Positions 36,691-45,683 of a stretch of 64,000 nt of DNA are shown here, in pieces. Within the stretch, counting starts at the first letter, position 1. Each line of letters starts with the position of its first letter. The notes below the pieces were generated by a model. It had not been told where the DNA came from. It saw only the letters and a list, made by a program, of their open reading frames with translations, and did not search any database. Both the position numbers and the translations under genes were made by a program. The stretch is from Oscillatoria acuminata PCC 6304 (GTDB lineage Bacteria > Cyanobacteriota > Cyanobacteriia > Cyanobacteriales > Laspinemataceae): NCBI RefSeq assembly GCF_000317105.1, contig NC_019693.1:3720001-3784000 (forward strand). The letters run 5' to 3'.

Positions 36691-38076
36691 GTGCAAACAG
36701 CTTTCAATAGTTCGATGGTCATGGGCGGACGTGACCAAGAAACCTCCGGGTTCGCCTGGTGGGCTGGAAACGCCCGTCTGATCAACTTATCCGGTAAACT
36801 CCTGGGCGCTCACGTTGCTCATGCTGGATTGATAGTCTTCTGGGCTGGAGCGATGACTTTATTTGAAGTCGGTCACTTCATTCCTGAAAAGCCCATGTAT
36901 GAGCAAGGCTTAATCCTGCTGCCTCACCTAGCTACCCTAGGTTGGGGTGTAGGTCCCGGTGGAGAAGTCATCGATACTTTCCCCTACTTTGTCGTCGGTG
37001 TTCTGCACCTGATTTCTTCTGCCGTTCTCGGTCTCGGTGGTATCTACCACGCCGTTCGCGGACCGGAAACCTTGGAAGAATACTCTTCTTTCTTCGGCTA
37101 TGACTGGCGCGACAAGAACAAGATGACCACCATCTTAGGTTTCCACCTAATCGTTCTCGGATTGGGTGCCTTGTTGCTGGTGCTCAAAGCCATGTTCTTT
37201 GGTGGCGTGTATGACACCTGGGCACCCGGTGGCGGTGACGTGCGGGTCATTACGAACCCAACTCTGAACCCCGCTGTGATCTTCGGTTATCTAGCCAAAT
37301 CTCCCTTCGGTGGCGAAGGCTGGTTAATGGGCGTCGATAACATGGAAGACATTATCGGCGGTCACATTTGGGTTGGCTTCACCTGCATTATTGGCGGTGT
37401 CTATCACATCCTCACCAAGCCTTTTGGTTGGGTGCGTCGCGCCTTCATCTGGTCTGGAGAAGCTTACCTGTCCTACAGCTTAGGCGCTCTGTCCCTGATG
37501 GGCTTTGTGGCTGCTTCCTTCGTTTGGTTTAACAACACTGCTTATCCCAGCGAATTTTACGGCCCCACCAATGCTGAATCTTCTCAGGCTCAAGCCTTCA
37601 CTTTCTTGGTTCGTGACCAACGCTTAGGTGCCAGCATCGGTACTGCCCAAGGCCCCACGGGTCTAGGTAAATACCTGATGCGCTCTCCTACAGGAGAAAT
37701 CATCTTCGGTGGTGAAACCATGCGCTTCTGGGATTTCCGTGGCCCCTGGTTGGAACCCCTCCGTGGACCGAATGGCTTGGATCTGCGTAAGCTGAAAAAT
37801 GACATTCAACCCTGGCAAATCCGTCGGGCTGCTGAGTACATGACTCATGCTCCTAACGGTTCCATCAACTCGGTCGGTGGGATTATCACTGAAGCCAACG
37901 GCTTCAACTATGTGAACCCCCGCGCTTGGTTGGCTGGTGCTCACTTCATTTTGGGCTTCTTCTTCTTAGTCGGTCACCTCTGGCACGCTGGACGCGCTCG
38001 CGCTGCTGCTGCTGGATTTGAACGCGGTATTGACCGTGAAGATGAGCCAGTGTTGGCTATGACTGAACTCGATTAA
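36691..38076 (+). CDS. psbC: Photosystem II CP43 antenna protein
   Basis: Chlorophyll-binding inner antenna of photosystem II, 461 residues. Six membrane helices with antenna His residues, the large lumenal loop with [19 protein letters not shown] (the region contributing ligands to the oxygen-evolving cluster) and [12 protein letters not shown] near the C terminus are present. It starts at a GTG at 36691 with AAGAGG nine bases upstream; the N terminus ([15 protein letters not shown]) differs from the usual MVTLSNTSM while MVMGGRD onward aligns. The N-terminal change matches loss of the overlap with psbD. An intrinsic terminator follows. Confidence 0.98.
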   Translation: MQTAFNSSMVMGGRDQETSGFAWWAGNARLINLSGKLLGAHVAHAGLIVFWAGAMTLFEVGHFIPEKPMYEQGLILLPHLATLGWGVGPGGEVIDTFPYFVVGVLHLISSAVLGLGGIYHAVRGPETLEEYSSFFGYDWRDKNKMTTILGFHLIVLGLGALLLVLKAMFFGGVYDTWAPGGGDVRVITNPTLNPAVIFGYLAKSPFGGEGWLMGVDNMEDIIGGHIWVGFTCIIGGVYHILTKPFGWVRRAFIWSGEAYLSYSLGALSLMGFVAASFVWFNNTAYPSEFYGPTNAESSQAQAFTFLVRDQRLGASIGTAQGPTGLGKYLMRSPTGEIIFGGETMRFWDFRGPWLEPLRGPNGLDLRKLKNDIQPWQIRRAAEYMTHAPNGSINSVGGIITEANGFNYVNPRAWLAGAHFILGFFFLVGHLWHAGRARAAAAGFERGIDREDEPVLAMTELD

Positions 38077-38126
38077 TTTCTTCTGAATTGAAGGATGAAT
38101 TTAGAGTAATCAGTTCATAAAAAAAG

Positions 38127-38153
38127 GCTCCTGCTTTATGCAGGAGCTTTTTT
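38127..38153 (+). terminator. Intrinsic terminator of the psbD-psbC unit
   Basis: Perfect stem GCTCCTGC/GCAGGAGC with a 5-nt loop followed by six Ts, 51 bp after the psbC stop. Confidence 0.9.
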
Positions 38154-38275
38154 GTTAGGAAGATAATCGTTAAAATGTTGGAAAAGTGGGATTTGCTATT
38201 AAAATAAAATAAATGGTACTGCTGTAGATTGACACATTGCCCTTCAAAAATTTAACATTTAACCGGATATTATTT

Positions 38276-38461
38276 ATGTCTAATTCTGATTTGTTTGATG
38301 ACATGGAATGGACGGAAGAAGCAAAACTCAAGCTCAAGAATATTCCCTATTTCGTGCGATCGCAGGCAAGGCAACGCATCATCCAGTTGGCGCGAGAAGC
38401 GGAACTGGATGTGGTGACACCGGAGATTGTGGAAAAGGCGCGCTTGGAATTTGGTCAGTGA
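38276..38461 (+). CDS. PCP-reductase-domain small protein (61 aa)
   Basis: Small protein of the PCP_red domain (the C-terminal piece of light-independent protochlorophyllide reductase subunit B). The signature is seen: [20 protein letters not shown], ending [13 protein letters not shown]. The ATG at 38276 gives the family length; the frame opens at 38237. Free-standing copies are common in cyanobacteria; the function is unproven. It lies behind the psbC terminator, so it has its own promoter. It overlaps the convergent RND gene by seven bases. Confidence 0.88.
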   Translation: MSNSDLFDDMEWTEEAKLKLKNIPYFVRSQARQRIIQLAREAELDVVTPEIVEKARLEFGQ

Positions 38462-41400
38462 GGGATGAAGTCCGGTTTTTTCCACCCCGACTGGATTTCA
38501 AGGGTTGCCGGTTTGGGTTGAGGCATTAATCGTTTCCCAAATTGGGCATAAAGCGCCGGAATCACTAACAGCGTTAAGGCGGTAGAAGTAAATAACCCGC
38601 CTAAAACCACAATGGCTAAAGGTTGTAAAATCTCATTCCCTGCGCCGGTGGCGATCGCCAAGGGAAACATCCCCAAGGCAGAGGTTAAAGCGGTCATCAA
38701 AATGGCATTCACTCGGTCTAGGGAACCGTTGATAATCACCTCTTTCAAAGGCATTCCCTGGGCAAATTTAGTATTGTAATTATCCACCAGCAATAACCCA
38801 TTGCGGACTGCTACCCCAAATAGAGTAATAAATCCAATTAGCGAGGCAATGGAAATCACGCCGCCCGTTAAGGCAATGGAGATAATTCCCCCAACTAATG
38901 CTAAGGGTAAATTCAACATAATGGCGATGGTTGCCGGGAGAGATTTAACGGAAAAAAACATTAGCACAGCAATGGCGACTGCTGCTAAAATACTAAACCA
39001 CAGTAAGCTATTACTCGCCCGTTGTTCTGATTCAAATTGTCCGCCATATTGGATAAAATATCCCTGGGGTAAGGTCACTTTTTCCCGAATTTGACCTTGA
39101 ATATCACCAACAACACTGCCTAAATCTCGATTCGCTACATTCGCCGAAACCACAATCAGTCGGGAGACATTTTCCCGATTGACAACATTTGCTCCCATGC
39201 CGTAACTTAAACTGGCAACAGTTCGGAGGGGAATTATTTCTCCCGTTGGTGTAGAAATGGGAATTGTACCCATTGCATCTAAGCTATTGCGCGCATTGTC
39301 AGGGAGGGTGATAAAAATATCAATCAATTGTTGATTTTCTGGCACTTGCGAAACAATTCGACCATTGAGGGCGGTTTCCACAACTTCTGACAATTGTTCC
39401 ATCCTTAATCCATAAGTTGCTGCCGCTTGACGGTTGTATTCAATTTGGATTTGGCGGATGGGGAGTTGAGGTTCCAGTTGCAAATCGACTACTCCAGAAA
39501 TGGGTGCGATCGCATCTCGAACTTGTTCCCCAATGCGGCGCAGTTCCGTTAAATCTGGGCCAAAAATTTTGACGGCGACTGCACTTCTGACTCCCGAGAG
39601 CACTTCATCCATGCGGTGAGAAATAAATCCACCAATATTCGGCGCAACACCGGGCAATTTGAGGAAACTTTCCCGCAGCAATTGAACGCTAGTTTCTCGG
39701 TCTTTTAACGCTAAATCACTCAATTCTACATCCACATGAGCCATACTCACTCCAGCCCCATCGGCATCCCCAGGAGTGCGTCCGGCGCGGACTTGTACCC
39801 AGTCATAGAGGGGATTGTTTTGTAATGATTTGGATAGGGCGATACCGGCGCGATGGGTCATATCTAGGGAAACTCCGGGATATAAAACCATTGAGTTAAC
39901 CATTGATTTTTCCCGAAATTCTGGGAGAAAAACTTGTCCCAAGGTGGGAACAATTGCCAGGGTTGCTACTAAACTCGCGAGGGCGATCGCCAGAATAATT
40001 TGGGGGGCGCGCAAGGAAAGATTCAGCAATGGGCGATATAGTCTTTCTGCTAATCGGGAAACAAAAGTACCTTCCTGGGGAAGGGTTTGATTGGCTAACA
40101 GAATGGCGCAAAGGGCGGGGGAAAGGGTCATGGCAACCAATGTAGAGGCGGCGATCGAGAGTAAATAAGCCAACCCCATTGGCACAAAAATCCGCCCTTC
40201 CACCCCAGTTAAACTAAAAATAGGTGCAAACACTACAATGATAATCACTGTGGAGAAAATCACCGCCAGCCGGACTTCTACCGACGTATCATAGACGACT
40301 TGAAAGGGATGTTTCGGATTACCTTGAGCTTGATTGGTTCGCAATCCCCGATAGCAGTTTTCCATATCAACAATGGCATCATCTACGACGGAACCAATGG
40401 CAACGACTAATCCCCCCAGGGTCATGGTATTAATCCCCAACCCCAAGGCTTTCATGAACAATAACCCAATTAATAAGGAGAGGGGAATGGCACTTAAGGT
40501 AATCACTGCGGTCCGCCAATTCATCAAAAATAGCAGCATAATCACTGAAACAATGATGATGCCTTGAATCAGAGAACCGCTGACATTTCTAATGGCGGAA
40601 TCAATGAAGTTGGACTGGCGAAAGGTGCGGTTAATTTGGATATCTGTGGGAAAAGTCTCCTGTAGCGATCGCATTCGGGATTCTACCGCTTTGGTAACAG
40701 TCGGGGTATCCACTTGAGGCTGTTTATTAATCATCATCACCACAGCCGATTCTCCATTAAAACTGGCATCGCCCCGTTTGAGGGCTGATCCGGTTTTCAC
40801 CTCTGCCACATCTTTCAGTAAAATCGGCAAGCCGTCTTGCACTTTAACCACCGATTCCTGTAAGTCTTCGATGGATTTAATTTGACCCATTCCCCGGATC
40901 AATAATTCTTGACCCCCACCAATCAAAAAACCACCGGAGGCATTGGAATTAGCGCCTCTAGCAGCTTGGGCGACTTCTGTTAAAGAGACATTCAGCGATC
41001 GCAATTTTGCCGGATCAACCAGCACTTGTTCCTGTCGTTCCTCACCGCCATACACCGTAATTTGAGTCACCCCTGGCACCGATAAAATTTGCTGGGTGAG
41101 GGTACTATCGACGAAATTGCGGAGGTCCATTAAGGAAGTTTCCCCTCCTTCTGTGACGGTAAAGGCATATTGCAAAATCGTGGCTAAGGGAGAAGCTAAG
41201 GGGGAAATTTCTGGAGGATGTACCCCTGCCGGAAGTTGATTGGTAATCTGTTGAAGTCGTTCGGTAACTGCTTGTCTGGCGCGATAAATATCTGCATTGG
41301 GGTCAAATACAACTTGCACCATTGAAAGTCCAACCTTGGAGGACGATCGCACGGTTGTCACTCCCGGCAAACCATTGACAGCAGTTTCAATAGGCACCGT

Positions 41401-41607
41401 AATTTGGGACTCCACCTCCTCCGGTGCCAATCCTGCCGCTTGGGTTTGGATATCGACTTGAGGGGGTGCAAATTCCGGAAAGACATCCAAAGGCATTTGG
41501 GTAATACTGAAGATTCCCCAAACGGTGATACAGATAGCGGCAATGACGATAATCCACCGTTGAGTAATGGAGTTTTTGAGGGTAAGATTCAGAATTGAAT
41601 TCAACAT
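38455..41607 (-). CDS. Heavy-metal-type RND efflux pump (CusA/CzcA family)
   Basis: RND transporter of 1050 residues of the heavy-metal class. The TM4 motif reads [19 protein letters not shown] near residue 405; the paired Asp and following Glu are diagnostic of metal pumps (compare VVDNAIVML in the pump at 1.9-5.2 kb). N terminus [15 protein letters not shown] is the first helix, followed by [20 protein letters not shown]. The Met pairs that define CusA copper/silver sites are not clearly present, so the metal cannot be named. It follows a short adaptor-like gene by 8 bp and is divergent from an RppA/RppB-type two-component system. Confidence 0.93.
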   Translation of the reverse strand: MLNSILNLTLKNSITQRWIIVIAAICITVWGIFSITQMPLDVFPEFAPPQVDIQTQAAGLAPEEVESQITVPIETAVNGLPGVTTVRSSSKVGLSMVQVVFDPNADIYRARQAVTERLQQITNQLPAGVHPPEISPLASPLATILQYAFTVTEGGETSLMDLRNFVDSTLTQQILSVPGVTQITVYGGEERQEQVLVDPAKLRSLNVSLTEVAQAARGANSNASGGFLIGGGQELLIRGMGQIKSIEDLQESVVKVQDGLPILLKDVAEVKTGSALKRGDASFNGESAVVMMINKQPQVDTPTVTKAVESRMRSLQETFPTDIQINRTFRQSNFIDSAIRNVSGSLIQGIIIVSVIMLLFLMNWRTAVITLSAIPLSLLIGLLFMKALGLGINTMTLGGLVVAIGSVVDDAIVDMENCYRGLRTNQAQGNPKHPFQVVYDTSVEVRLAVIFSTVIIIVVFAPIFSLTGVEGRIFVPMGLAYLLSIAASTLVAMTLSPALCAILLANQTLPQEGTFVSRLAERLYRPLLNLSLRAPQIILAIALASLVATLAIVPTLGQVFLPEFREKSMVNSMVLYPGVSLDMTHRAGIALSKSLQNNPLYDWVQVRAGRTPGDADGAGVSMAHVDVELSDLALKDRETSVQLLRESFLKLPGVAPNIGGFISHRMDEVLSGVRSAVAVKIFGPDLTELRRIGEQVRDAIAPISGVVDLQLEPQLPIRQIQIEYNRQAAATYGLRMEQLSEVVETALNGRIVSQVPENQQLIDIFITLPDNARNSLDAMGTIPISTPTGEIIPLRTVASLSYGMGANVVNRENVSRLIVVSANVANRDLGSVVGDIQGQIREKVTLPQGYFIQYGGQFESEQRASNSLLWFSILAAVAIAVLMFFSVKSLPATIAIMLNLPLALVGGIISIALTGGVISIASLIGFITLFGVAVRNGLLLVDNYNTKFAQGMPLKEVIINGSLDRVNAILMTALTSALGMFPLAIATGAGNEILQPLAIVVLGGLFTSTALTLLVIPALYAQFGKRLMPQPKPATLEIQSGWKKPDFIPH

Positions 41608-41615
41608 CTGCCTGC

Positions 41616-42293
41616 TTAACTCTCTCCCTGATCATCGGAAAGGACGCTGTTTTTTTTGCGGGTACTCATTAAGGCGATCGGGGTTGCCACGAGTACGACG
41701 GCGATCGCAATTCCGACGAACCAACCCATCGAAAATCCGCTTTCGGCTGGGGTGGTTGCTAGGGGTTGTTGGGCCATTTCTACGGGTTGAGGGGCCGGAT
41801 TCTCGGTGAAGGGGGTACTCTGGGTGACTACGGGTTCGGGAGTGGCGACGGGTTCTGGAGTGGCGGCAGTATCCGGGGTTTGGGTTTTGCGCGATTCGGC
41901 GTAGAGAGACAAACTGCCTTGGGTGACGAGATTTTCCCCCACGGATAAGCCATCCATGACTTCAATCAGTTCCCCTTGGGTTGCGCCAGTGGTAACGGGA
42001 ACAGGTTCATAGAAGTTTTGATATTGGACAAAAACGAGTTGCTGGTCCTCTGCATTCACTAAGGCGGTGATGGGGACCAGGATGCTGGCGCTACCATCTG
42101 TAGCTGGGGTGATGGGAGTGACGACAATGCCTAACATTTGGTCCATTTCCGGGTTCACTTCTACCCGTTCAATCCCGCCAGTGGCTTGGAATTCATCCCC
42201 ATGTCCCACATGGGATAAAGCCACTTTGGGGAGGGATAAAAGAACCGTTGTAATGAGGACAGCCCGAATTAAAGATTGATGTGGGTAACCCAT
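41616..42293 (-). CDS. Reduced RND adaptor-like protein (225 aa)
   Basis: Exported and membrane-anchored protein. A signal peptide (to about residue 27, VALSH) is followed by a His-containing HVGHGDEF, a beta-barrel/MP-like segment resembling the C-terminal part of CusB/CzcB (VTPITPATDGSASILVPITA to GLSVGENLVTQGSLSLYAE), a Pro/Thr-rich linker with repeats of TPEPV, and a single C-terminal helix (MGWFVGIAIAVVLVATPIA) with a basic end. The helical hairpin and lipoyl domains of a normal adaptor are missing. It is cotranscribed with the pump. It may be a truncated adaptor that works with another MFP or a metal-delivery subunit; this is inference. Confidence 0.8.
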   Translation of the reverse strand: MGYPHQSLIRAVLITTVLLSLPKVALSHVGHGDEFQATGGIERVEVNPEMDQMLGIVVTPITPATDGSASILVPITALVNAEDQQLVFVQYQNFYEPVPVTTGATQGELIEVMDGLSVGENLVTQGSLSLYAESRKTQTPDTAATPEPVATPEPVVTQSTPFTENPAPQPVEMAQQPLATTPAESGFSMGWFVGIAIAVVLVATPIALMSTRKKNSVLSDDQGES

Positions 42294-42374
42294 GATTCAC
42301 TCGCTATAGGGGATAAAAGTCCTCCCTAGTCTGGCAAAGGGTAGATGAAATTCAGATGAAATGGAACTCTCTTA

Positions 42375-42520
42375 GGGGATTGCAAAATATAAATCATCCA
42401 ACCGTTCAACAGAAAGGAAAATATGTGTAGGGGCGCAATGCTTGCGCCCCTACATATAAGGGGCTACTCCGTTGATCCGTCACTACGAAAGTTTTGGAGG
42501 TTTTATTTTTTGGAGTTCCC
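42375..42520. mobile_element. MITE-like element, copy 2 (GGGAACTCC family, inverted)
   Basis: A 146-bp unit in opposite orientation to 13150-13288: it begins GGGGATTGCAAAATATAAAT and ends TTTGGAGTTCCC, flanked by TTA on both sides (42372-42374 and 42521-42523). Its core is a shorter TGTAGGGGCGCAATGC palindrome. It lies in the divergent promoter region of the metal-pump operon and the two-component genes, where it could affect expression. Confidence 0.72.
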
Positions 42521-42560
42521 TTAGTTACAATCAAGCCGGTGGTTAATTTCCTCAACACAG

Positions 42561-43253
42561 ATGAGAATTTTGCTGGTGGAAGATGAGACGGATTTAGGAC
42601 AAGCGATTAAGCAGGTGTTGGTGAGTGAAAAGTATGTCGTAGATTGGGTTCAGGATGGGGTGCAGGCTTGGGACTGTCTGGAAAGTCAGTGGACGGATTA
42701 TACAGTAGCGATCGTGGATTGGTTGCTGCCGAAGTTATCCGGATTACAGTTATGTCAGCGACTGAGATTGCATCACAATCCGTTACCTGTGTTGATGTTG
42801 ACGGCGTTGGGACAGCCGGAAAATCGGGTGGCGGGACTGGATGCTGGGGCGGATGATTATTTGGTGAAACCGTTTGTGATGGAAGAATTACTGGCGCGTT
42901 TGCGTGCATTACAGCGGCGATCTCCTCAACTGCAACCGCAAACTCTGACGGTGGGTGGATTTACCTTGGATTATGGGAATAATGTCCTCAGTTTCGGGTT
43001 GAGTCAACCGCCTCAACTGATTCCATTAACGGTGAAAGAATTTCAACTGTTTGCCTATTTGATGCAAAATTGCGATCGCATTATTTCTGGGAGTAAGATT
43101 CGATATCAACTCTGGGATTTGGATGAGGAACCCATTAGCAATGTAGTAGCGGCACAAATGCGATTATTGCGGCGAAAGTTAGCCCAGTATGGTTGTCCTT
43201 GTCCCATTGAAACCATTCCGGGTCAAGGGTATCGATTTAATACATCTCGGTGA
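42561..43253 (+). CDS. rppA: OmpR-type response regulator (RppA/NrsR-like)
   Basis: DNA-binding response regulator of 230 residues. The receiver has the phospho-acceptor Asp in AIVDWLLPKLSG, the acidic pair in VEDETDLG and Lys in YLVKPF. A winged-helix domain follows, ending IETIPGQGYRFN. The sequence pattern (QVLVSEKYVVDWVQDG, SNVVAAQMRLLRRKLAQYG) is that of the cyanobacterial RppA/NrsR group, which in Synechocystis controls metal (nickel) efflux or redox genes. Here it is divergent from a metal-class RND pump, fitting that role. It is 12 bp upstream of its kinase partner. Confidence 0.9.
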   Translation: MRILLVEDETDLGQAIKQVLVSEKYVVDWVQDGVQAWDCLESQWTDYTVAIVDWLLPKLSGLQLCQRLRLHHNPLPVLMLTALGQPENRVAGLDAGADDYLVKPFVMEELLARLRALQRRSPQLQPQTLTVGGFTLDYGNNVLSFGLSQPPQLIPLTVKEFQLFAYLMQNCDRIISGSKIRYQLWDLDEEPISNVVAAQMRLLRRKLAQYGCPCPIETIPGQGYRFNTSR

Positions 43254-43265
43254 GTTTCTCCGGCA

Positions 43266-44663
43266 ATGAATAGTCATCAATTATTTCGCCGCAGTCGGTT
43301 CCGTCTTGCCTTTTGGTATGCCGGAGTGATGGCGGTGATTTTGAGTTTGTCCGGTTTGAGTTTGTATCGATCGCTGATTCAGTCCAATTGGGATGCAATG
43401 GAACGAGAAATGGAGTCGATCGCCGGGACATTGCATGATAGTTTGGAACCGATGTTGCCGCCTTCGGGGGAAGCGACAACGGTTTTGAAGCGGATTTTGC
43501 CGGAACTCTGTGTGGCAGGAGAATCTTGTAATATTAGTCCGACGTTGATTCAACGCCATACGATAGGAATTAGCGATCGCAATACTTACTATATTCGCCT
43601 GTTTAATCACCAAGGCAAACTCCTGGCTTTTTCTCCGAGTCAGCCTCTAGGCATTTCCAGAACATTCCATCCTGAACCCTGGCAAACATTTCAGAGTCCC
43701 CAGGGAATTCGTTATCATCAATTTACGATTATTTTACACAATCATGACCCGAGTGAGTCTTCCTCCCTGCATCATTCTCATGAGTCTTGGGGATACTTAC
43801 AAATTGGCCGAACTTTAGAAGCCATTGATGGGGAAGTGCAGCGGATGGGATGGATTTTAGGAATGGGATTTTCCATTGCCTTGGGGTTGGTGATGATTTC
43901 CAGTTGGTGGCTATCGGGATTAGCGATGCAGCCGATTTACCAGTCGTATCAGCAACAGCAACAGTTTACGGCAAATGCTGCCCATGAATTGCGATCGCCT
44001 CTTGCCAGTCTGTTAGCAACGGTGGAGGCAATGTTACGATTACCCCCCGCCAATCAGTCGGAAATTCCCCTGATGCTGCAAACCGTGGAGAGGCAGGGAC
44101 GGCGGTTGAGTCATTTAATTTCTGATTTACTCTTGTTAACCAGTTTGGAGCAAAATTCATCCCAAATCCCTTTTAAACCTTGCTGTTTAAATGATTTAGT
44201 GAGTGATTTAACGGAAGAATTTTTAGAGTTGGCAATCATTGCTGAACTGCATCTGGTGAGTCATATTCCCGAGGCTGAAATTTATGTGTTAGGACATGAA
44301 TCCCAGCTTTATCGGTTGGTGTCTAATTTAATTGCCAATGCGATTCAATATACACCGAGTGGGGGTAAAGTTGAGATTGAGTTAACACGGCGCGATCGCC
44401 TTGCGGTGATTACGGTAAAAGATACCGGAATTGGGATTGCAACGGGGGAACAAACCCGAATTTTTGAACGCTTCTACCGTGTGGATAGCGATCGCAGCCG
44501 TCAAACTGGGGGGACGGGATTGGGTTTAGCCATTGTACAGGCGATCGGGCAAAAACATCAAGCGCATCTTGCCGTGGAAAGTCAGTTAGGATATGGTAGC
44601 ATTTTTAGATTAGAATTAGCGATTTCTTCGGTTATAAATGAAGGGAAAAAGCCGATACTCTAA
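43266..44663 (+). CDS. rppB: Sensor histidine kinase (RppB/NrsS-like)
   Basis: Membrane-bound kinase of 465 residues, partner of the preceding regulator. Two transmembrane helices (about 13-35 and 196-220) flank an extracytoplasmic domain of about 160 residues that contains several His (ILHNHDPSESSSLHHSHE) and a Cys pair (PELCVAGESCN), plausible metal ligands. The HisKA motif is NAAHELRSPLASLLATV, and the ATPase domain has LIANAIQYTPSG, KDTGIGIATG and GGTGLGLAIV. A periplasmic His/Cys-rich sensor next to a metal RND pump suggests it reads excess metal ions; this is inference. Confidence 0.91.
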   Translation: MNSHQLFRRSRFRLAFWYAGVMAVILSLSGLSLYRSLIQSNWDAMEREMESIAGTLHDSLEPMLPPSGEATTVLKRILPELCVAGESCNISPTLIQRHTIGISDRNTYYIRLFNHQGKLLAFSPSQPLGISRTFHPEPWQTFQSPQGIRYHQFTIILHNHDPSESSSLHHSHESWGYLQIGRTLEAIDGEVQRMGWILGMGFSIALGLVMISSWWLSGLAMQPIYQSYQQQQQFTANAAHELRSPLASLLATVEAMLRLPPANQSEIPLMLQTVERQGRRLSHLISDLLLLTSLEQNSSQIPFKPCCLNDLVSDLTEEFLELAIIAELHLVSHIPEAEIYVLGHESQLYRLVSNLIANAIQYTPSGGKVEIELTRRDRLAVITVKDTGIGIATGEQTRIFERFYRVDSDRSRQTGGTGLGLAIVQAIGQKHQAHLAVESQLGYGSIFRLELAISSVINEGKKPIL

Positions 44664-44680
44664 CCCTATTTTAAACAACA

Positions 44681-44734
44681 CCCGCAGCGTCAAGCCTGGG
44701 GCTATACGGACAAAGCCCGCCTGCGCGGGCTAAA
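44681..44734 (+). repeat. Dispersed repeat (GGGGCTATACGGACAAAGCC family), orientation A
   Basis: Contains GGGGCTATACGGAC followed by the palindrome AGCCCGCCTGCGCGGGCT. Relatives at 45616-45670, 49273-49369, 55473-55560 and 58337-58430. Confidence 0.75.
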
Positions 44735-44742
44735 ATTTCTAT

Positions 44743-45555
44743 TCAACCATCGCGACTTAATGCTGATAAAATCGCTTGCTGACTCACGGTTTGATAAATG
44801 CTGGTTAATGACTGCATCACCGCTTTTCCTGTTGCTGCTGGTTTAATCGGAATCGGTCCTAAAACATCTAACACGGTTTCACTACTGGGTGCAGGTGCAA
44901 TCACCACTAATCCCGATTCTAACTGGTGATCATACTGCCAAAATTTCTCTACTTTTAGAGGAGATTTATGCAGTTTTGATTTATGTTCTTTTGCTTTAGA
45001 CTCCGCTGGTTCTGCATCCGTATCCGTACCCCGAGTCTGCCGTAATGCAGCGAGAATTTGGGATTGGGTGCGTCCCCGTAATTGAAACAATACAAACGGG
45101 TCATCACTAAAGCGATCGCCCAACAAGTAATACACCGCTGCAATATGTTTACAGGGATTAGCTTTATCCGGACAGCTACAGCGGGAATTCACTTGTTCGA
45201 GGGTAAAGGGAAACAATCTCACCCCATTCGCAGCAAACACTTCTTCAATGTTTTGTGGCATTTCCCCCGCCAGCAGTTTGGCGGAAAAAATCGCCCGTTC
45301 TGCCATCGTTTGAATCACATAAGTCCAATCTTCATCCGTTAGCGGATCTAACCAAAGCGAAACCTTATACGGTTCCGGATCCGTTCCTTGGACTTTGGCT
45401 AATACCTTTTGTCCTTCAAAGTCAATACTTAAAACATTCCCCTCTCTAGCATAAACTCTGGCCCGTTCCAGCCGCTTTTTAAACCGATAAGAATTCAGCA
45501 AGTCTAGCCATTGTTGGGTCCACCATTCTTTATCCGGTTGAGTATAATTAGTCAT
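44743..45555 (-). CDS. SWIM zinc-finger protein
   Basis: Protein of 270 residues with a SWIM zinc finger, CSCPDKANPCKHIAAVYYLL (CxCx6CxH), near the middle. SWIM fingers bind DNA or proteins and accompany SNF2 helicases in bacteria. The N-terminal part (WWTQQWLDLLNSYRFKKRL) is the conserved region of the family. It is directly downstream of, and on the same strand as, the SNF2 helicase gene, so the two probably form a complex in chromatin remodelling or repair. The gene is bracketed by two inverted copies of a dispersed repeat. Confidence 0.92.
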   Translation of the reverse strand: MTNYTQPDKEWWTQQWLDLLNSYRFKKRLERARVYAREGNVLSIDFEGQKVLAKVQGTDPEPYKVSLWLDPLTDEDWTYVIQTMAERAIFSAKLLAGEMPQNIEEVFAANGVRLFPFTLEQVNSRCSCPDKANPCKHIAAVYYLLGDRFSDDPFVLFQLRGRTQSQILAALRQTRGTDTDAEPAESKAKEHKSKLHKSPLKVEKFWQYDHQLESGLVVIAPAPSSETVLDVLGPIPIKPAATGKAVMQSLTSIYQTVSQQAILSALSRDG

Positions 45556-45615
45556 AATTTTAGGGGTGATTTATGAACAAAACCAAATCCATTTATCAAA
45601 AACCTGATTGATTTC

Positions 45616-45670
45616 TTAGCCTGCGTAGGCAGGCTTCGTCCGTATAGCCCCAGGCTTTAGCCTGCGGGTT
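45616..45670 (-). repeat. Dispersed repeat, orientation B, between SWIM and SNF2 genes
   Basis: Inverted relative of 44681-44734, reading TTAGCCTGCGTAGGCAGGCT then TCGTCCGTATAGCCCCAGGC. It lies in the SNF2-SWIM intercistronic gap. Confidence 0.75.
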
Positions 45671-45683
45671 CTGGTCAATTTAA

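Noticed and set aside
35521-38076. Far-red photoacclimation cluster
   Set aside because: psbD/psbC here are not accompanied by psbA, psbB, phycobilisome or phytochrome genes of that cluster, and D2 looks standard.
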